Shown here: in pieces, positions 60,028-64,000 of the stretch
Numbering within the stretch: the first letter of the stretch is position 1
Layout: each line of letters opens with the position of its first letter
From: Amoebidium appalachense
Taxonomy: Eukaryota > Ichthyosporea
Length of the DNA stretch: 64,000 nt
NCBI GenBank assembly: GCA_963693365.1
Contig: CAVNZM010000008.1
Coordinates: forward strand, 8,184,001-8,248,000
Direction of reading: 5' to 3'
The notes under the pieces: model-generated
What the model saw: only the letters and a program-made list of their open reading frames with translations
Told to the model about the DNA's origin: nothing
The model's database searches: none
Program-made: the position numbers and the translations under genes

Positions 60028-60239
60028 AAAAAAAAAAAAAGAAACGGGGAACCCCAACTAATTGATTTCTCTTTGTAGTCTTTATGGTGTCTCGTAGAGA
60101 AAGTAAACCCTGATAAATAGTCATCACCCGACATCTATGTACGTGATCATGATATACCGCTGAGGGGATATTCCGAGCAAAACCCCCCCCCATACCTGAG
60201 ACTGGTTTCTCTTTGCCTCGAGTAAACAGCGTAAACCCC
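58985..60239 (+). mobile_element. Rep-A retroelement, copy 4, 5'-truncated, 11-bp target duplication
   Basis: ATGCTGATAAG at 58974-58984 and 60240-60250 exactly bounds the element. It begins TTTACCCCTTCTCGCCGC, the same truncation point as the copy at 35736. It carries the conserved frames (LPLLAAWIKKERARALKPL; KKIPHDTRPDESIHLEK; NTRNYDLFIRCIDWLEKHI), then (CA)n, C-run, A-run and the 3' end GCGTAAACCCC. Frames are broken in places. Confidence 0.88.
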
Positions 60240-60250
60240 ATGCTGATAAG

Positions 60251-60680
60251 TGTGGAGACTGGAGAGAATTTTTTTTTCTTTTGACTGGATTTATTCGACG
60301 GAAAGATATGCAAGTATGCACGGCAAACTGAGAAGACAATAAAAACTTCACGAGTTATCCAGTAACAAATGCATACTGAGATACCTGAACACTGTGTGAA
60401 AATCATATAAATACTCAATGTGACGACCAACAGAATTCAACAAAAAGTCTAAAGTGTTCACATTGCCAGCTAGTGTAGCAGACACCCGTAGGGAAAGAGG
60501 TAAAACGCGACATAAAAACTCACACCTATCAACATGCTTGCGATTAAAAAGGTCAGCACAAAAGTGGCACCAGCGGCGATGAAAACAAGAATTACAGCGC
60601 CACTGCACAACTTCCCAGGCAATATCAACATCAGAGCACCATACAGACTTATCTACTAGGGAGGTATCCATACGTACAGA
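60251..60680 (-). mobile_element. LINE-B, copy 2, strongly 5'-truncated
   Basis: On the minus strand it encodes the last 110 or so residues of the LINE-B ORF (RMDTSLVDKSVWCSD to MHLLLDNS, stop at 60348), then the 3' end with AATAAATCC and an A-rich tail (about 60265-60275). Similarity to 40610-41010 ends at about 60680. Rep-A copy 4 abuts its tail. Confidence 0.88.
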
Positions 60681-60924
60681 GAAAATGAACTGCTTATTAT
60701 ATCTCGATGGAATGTATTGGCGTACAGTGGCTCCGACTCCTAAGGCTCTCAAGACTCTCGACACCCAAACTTCCTTTCAATCATCAGACATAAACCTTTG
60801 CAACTAAAAGATGGATATGTCCCCAAAAACGTTATTCTGTTTGAGAAGTCTTCTTTGGTAGGAATCAACATGTTTGCTCTTGCACGTGATAGATAAGGGA
60901 AGCCTCAAGGTTTCGCTCGAGGAA

Positions 60925-61206
60925 GCTAGCCAATCAGAGGAGGCTCAAAATGGCTTTGATAGCAACCAATCATCGGACGACAATATCACCGCACCAAGCC
61001 TGACGACGGATATAAAAGGGCAACACGGCCCATTTTACCGTCACACCAAACCAGCAAAAACTCTAAAACGGAAAATGGACTGTTCTCAAGTAAACTGCGC
61101 CACGTGTTGGGCAAGCGTAGTAGCCAACTTCCACCGGACTACGCTTGGCAGCTTCCTCCCCATTTCTTCCCTTGACTTCAGCGGCAACAAGGCCCAACTG
61201 TCCTGA
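60925..61206 (+). promoter_or_regulatory. CCAAT/TATA module with a short frame, possible gene start
   Basis: GCCAATC (60929), ACCAATC (60964) and TATAAAAGG (61011-61019) precede an ATG at 61075, 64 bp after the TATA element. The frame is 43 codons (MDCSQVNCATCW..., stop 61206). An alternative acceptor near 61180 opens VLNASTFGAIARGLVHRQ, which I cannot assign. No complete gene could be built. Confidence 0.35.
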
Positions 61207-61329
61207 ACGCGTCTACCTTCGGCGCCATAGCCCGAGGCCTCGTCCACCGACAGCGCCAACAAGGCAAGGGTTCCCCTCTGTGTGGGTTTAAGTTTGGCGG
61301 GTGGCCTCTGGCTGCCTGAGTGCACACCT

Positions 61330-61656
61330 ATGGGTGTGTGCTACCTGTGCGTGTGGGCGTGACTGCATGCCGGGCCCGGCTGACATGGTGCGCAATTGGG
61401 CGCACCGGAATGATGCTGGGCACCAGTGCACGAGCCCCCCACTTGCACTTTACTCCCGCCTCCCCTTCCCTTCCGGCACCACACTCGCACTCACACTCAC
61501 ACCAAGCACACACCCATCTGGCGCTATGTTCTCCCTTCCATCCCCATTCCACGTCCCCCCCCCCCTCCCCCCCCCCACACCAAAACGAACCCCATCCTAC
61601 CCCCCCACCCCCCTCCCCTCTCCCCCTCCTCCCCCCTTCTCTTCCCACCCCCCAAC

Positions 61657-61714
<58 letters not shown>

Positions 61715-61719
61715 CACAC

Positions 61720-61763
<44 letters not shown>

Positions 61764-61775
61764 AAACACAGACAG

Positions 61776-61818
<43 letters not shown>

Positions 61819-62512
61819 GTCACAAACACACACACAAAGCCTTACCCGGCGAAAACTGCATATTGATACATTCATAATGGTATATGTACTATGGCATGTT
61901 TTTGTAGGACTCATGCGGCGGTGCTACCCGAGGGGGGGGGGGGGAAGGGGGGGGGGGGGGAATAGAATTATGAATGTGCAGGCTGGCGAATCGGATATCA
62001 AAATTTGAAATTCTAGCGACTCCTTGAGCTAAAATTCACTTATTAATTTTACATTCGGGTAGCCCCTGAATGAAACATAGATTTGGCGAGAAGCCGCTAT
62101 TCGAAGAAAAGTTGTCTCTAAAAGGTACGAAAAAGTAATGGCAGATCCTCTTTGGTTTTAACTCTGTATACGTGTAGTATGGACACCTGCCCCTCCCAAA
62201 GGGGGGGGGGCCCTCCCAAAGGGGAGGGAGGGAGGGGGGGGGGGGGAGGGGAGGGGAAGAAGGGGGGGGGGGGGGGGGGGGGGGGGAGGGGGGGGGAGGG
62301 GAGGGGAAGGGTGGCTCTAGTCGGTTCGGAAAGTTCGGAGAGGCATGGGGCGATATTGATGAGGGGAAAGGCGTGCTGGTGCGGAATGGGGGAGTCACGC
62401 CCCTGTCCCCCCCTTGCTTCCGCCCAAATCCCTCTCCCCCGGGCGGTGCCTCTCGCTCCTTGTTTCTTCATTCCCTCGGGCTTGCTCTCCTGCCGCCCCA
62501 ACTACCCCCCCC

Positions 62513-62546
<34 letters not shown>

Positions 62547-63030
62547 CCCTTCCCCCCCCCCACCCCCTCTCCAGCGCAGAGGCTAGTGCGGGGGAAATGG
62601 CAGGGAGTGGTGGTTGTCTATATGGTGGGAAGTGCGGATCACAATTCGAAAAAAAATGTCTCTCACAGATACGAAAAAGTAAGTATATTCACTAAGGAGC
62701 GAAAGTTGCGGCAGTATGCCAAATAGTGTGCATGTCTGCCCCGTTTTGGGGAGGGCGGAGGGGGGGGGGGGGGGGGAGGGGGGGGAGGATTTTTGAGAGA
62801 GGAGAGAGACAGGTAGAACATAGATAAGAAAGGGAAGAACTGGGGGAGAGGGGAGAAGGGGGGGGGGGGAAAGGGGGGGAGGAAGGTGGGAGAGGGAAGA
62901 GATAGCATTGAAAGACCGGAAAAGCATGGGAAGATATCGATGCAAATGAGAGGAAAGTGTGGCCAGTTACTGAGGAGAGAGGGCAGTGGGGTGGGGGGTG
63001 GGGGGGGGGGGGGGGGGGGAAGGGGTCCGG

Positions 63031-63066
<36 letters not shown>

Positions 63067-64000
63067 AACAGGGATTTTGAGAGAGAATGGGAGAAAAAAG
63101 ATGAAGATGAGGTTAGAACTGGGGGGATGGGGGAAAGGGAGGCATGAGTTTGGGGATATGGCTTGGAAAGACCGAAAGGTGGTCCCCTCCTTCCTCCCGA
63201 AGGGTTGAAAGGAGGGGAAGGGAGGGAGGGGAGGGGGGGGGGGGGGGGGGGGGGAGGAGGAGGGGGGGAGTCTGGCAGTTTTTTATTTATTTATTAATAA
63301 TAATTATTATTATTATTATTATTATTATTTTTTGGGGGGGGGGGGGGGGGGGAAGGAGATCCAGATAGCAATTATTTAGGCCAGTAATATTGGGTGACTA
63401 ATTCAAAAGGCTCACTGAGGATGTAAACCGTTCCCCCGTCCCCTTCGCCATACTGTTATGGGAAAAAACGCAACTTCTGGCACCATACTGATCAATACTG
63501 TTATAATACGGTAAAGAACACAAATACACTGTTGCAGCACGCATTACTCACACGTGCACACATTCACGGGCGAACGTGCATACACGCACACACACAACCA
63601 GAAGAAACTCTTTGCAAAATATTTTTCCTGACAATTTTTCTATCACTATTTCTCACTGATAACAAGCAGCTTTAAACTTGATATACCCTCCACGTGCACA
63701 GGCATGCACCTGCACACCCAGCAGTCGCACTATAGTCGAATCATGTTTGCAAGATAATACTCGGCCAGTAATATCCTGAGCCCGCAAGTAACGTAAAAGT
63801 TTTCCCCCCTCCCCCCCACACACACAAACACAAACACTCCCCCCCTCTCCCCCCCCTTTGCCCCCCCCCCCCCCCCCCCCCCACCCGGGGCTGGGCGCAT
63901 AAATTTATCCCAACCCCAACCGACCCCAACCCCATTCCACCGCTCCCACTAACGCACACATACACATTACCGGTGCGTACAACATATATGAGCATACACG
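61330..64000. other. Simple-repeat-rich end of window, no gene recognised
   Basis: (CA)n at 61660-61815, C-run near 62506-62545, G-runs (62262-62286, 62760-62786, 62996-63065 and 63226-63254), (TTA)n at 63290-63330. Segments at about 62105-62370 and 62640-62960 share degenerate blocks (TTCGAA...AAAAGT, TACGAAAAAGTAA, GATATTGATG/GATATCGATG), suggesting an old tandem duplication of roughly 550 bp. Confidence 0.45.

Overview
This window is nuclear DNA from an intron-rich eukaryote, most likely a protist or alga; the sequence does not settle the lineage. It carries three reconstructable multi-exon genes, the 3' part of a fourth, and a large load of transposons and simple repeats. All junctions I place in the four genes are GT-AG and keep phase across every exon. 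Introns are long (about 0.2-1.6 kb) and packed with (CA)n/(TG)n, (CT)n and unusually long poly-C/poly-G tracts (up to 57 bases), so most long open frames here are repeat artefacts.

Layout. (1) 1-13839, + strand: the 3' part of a NOL6/Utp22 (Nrap) gene, 16 exons, 5' end outside the window. Its introns hold copies of two dispersed repeat families and several minisatellites. (2) 13840-17580: intergenic, with a minisatellite starting at the NOL6 stop codon, a perfect 17-bp-arm hairpin and one truncated retroelement (Rep-A copy 1). (3) 17581-20515, - strand: an arrestin-fold gene whose 3' part encodes a C2 domain, probably one arrestin-C2 fusion. A 1390-bp element with 195-bp terminal inverted repeats (20668-22057) sits 152 bp upstream of its start codon. 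(4) 22058-30334: gene-poor; Rep-A copy 2 with an 11-bp target duplication, a duplicated 250-bp repeat, and an inverted-repeat-bounded segment. (5) 30335-34265, - strand: a secreted AA15-like lytic polysaccharide monooxygenase (LPMO) with a Thr-rich linker and Cys-rich tail; one extra base in a G/C run shifts the frame near the linker. (6) 35736-41325: a nested transposon cluster. A Rep-A element with a 16-bp imperfect target duplication is interrupted by a 2.1-kb terminal-inverted-repeat element and by a LINE (LINE-B) encoding reverse transcriptase. (7) 41642-57632, + strand: a complete 19-exon DEAD-box helicase gene, DDX52/Rok1 type, 642 residues. (8) 57633-64000: Rep-A copy 3 (11-bp target duplication), a 5'-truncated LINE-B copy, an orphan CCAAT/TATA module and purine/pyrimidine repeats.

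Gene relationships. NOL6/Utp22 and DDX52/Rok1 both act in nucleolar small-subunit ribosome assembly, but they lie about 28 kb apart and need not be linked in function by position. The LPMO and DDX52 genes diverge from the nested transposon cluster. NOL6 and the arrestin gene converge. No RNA gene, CRISPR array or prokaryote-type operon was recognised.
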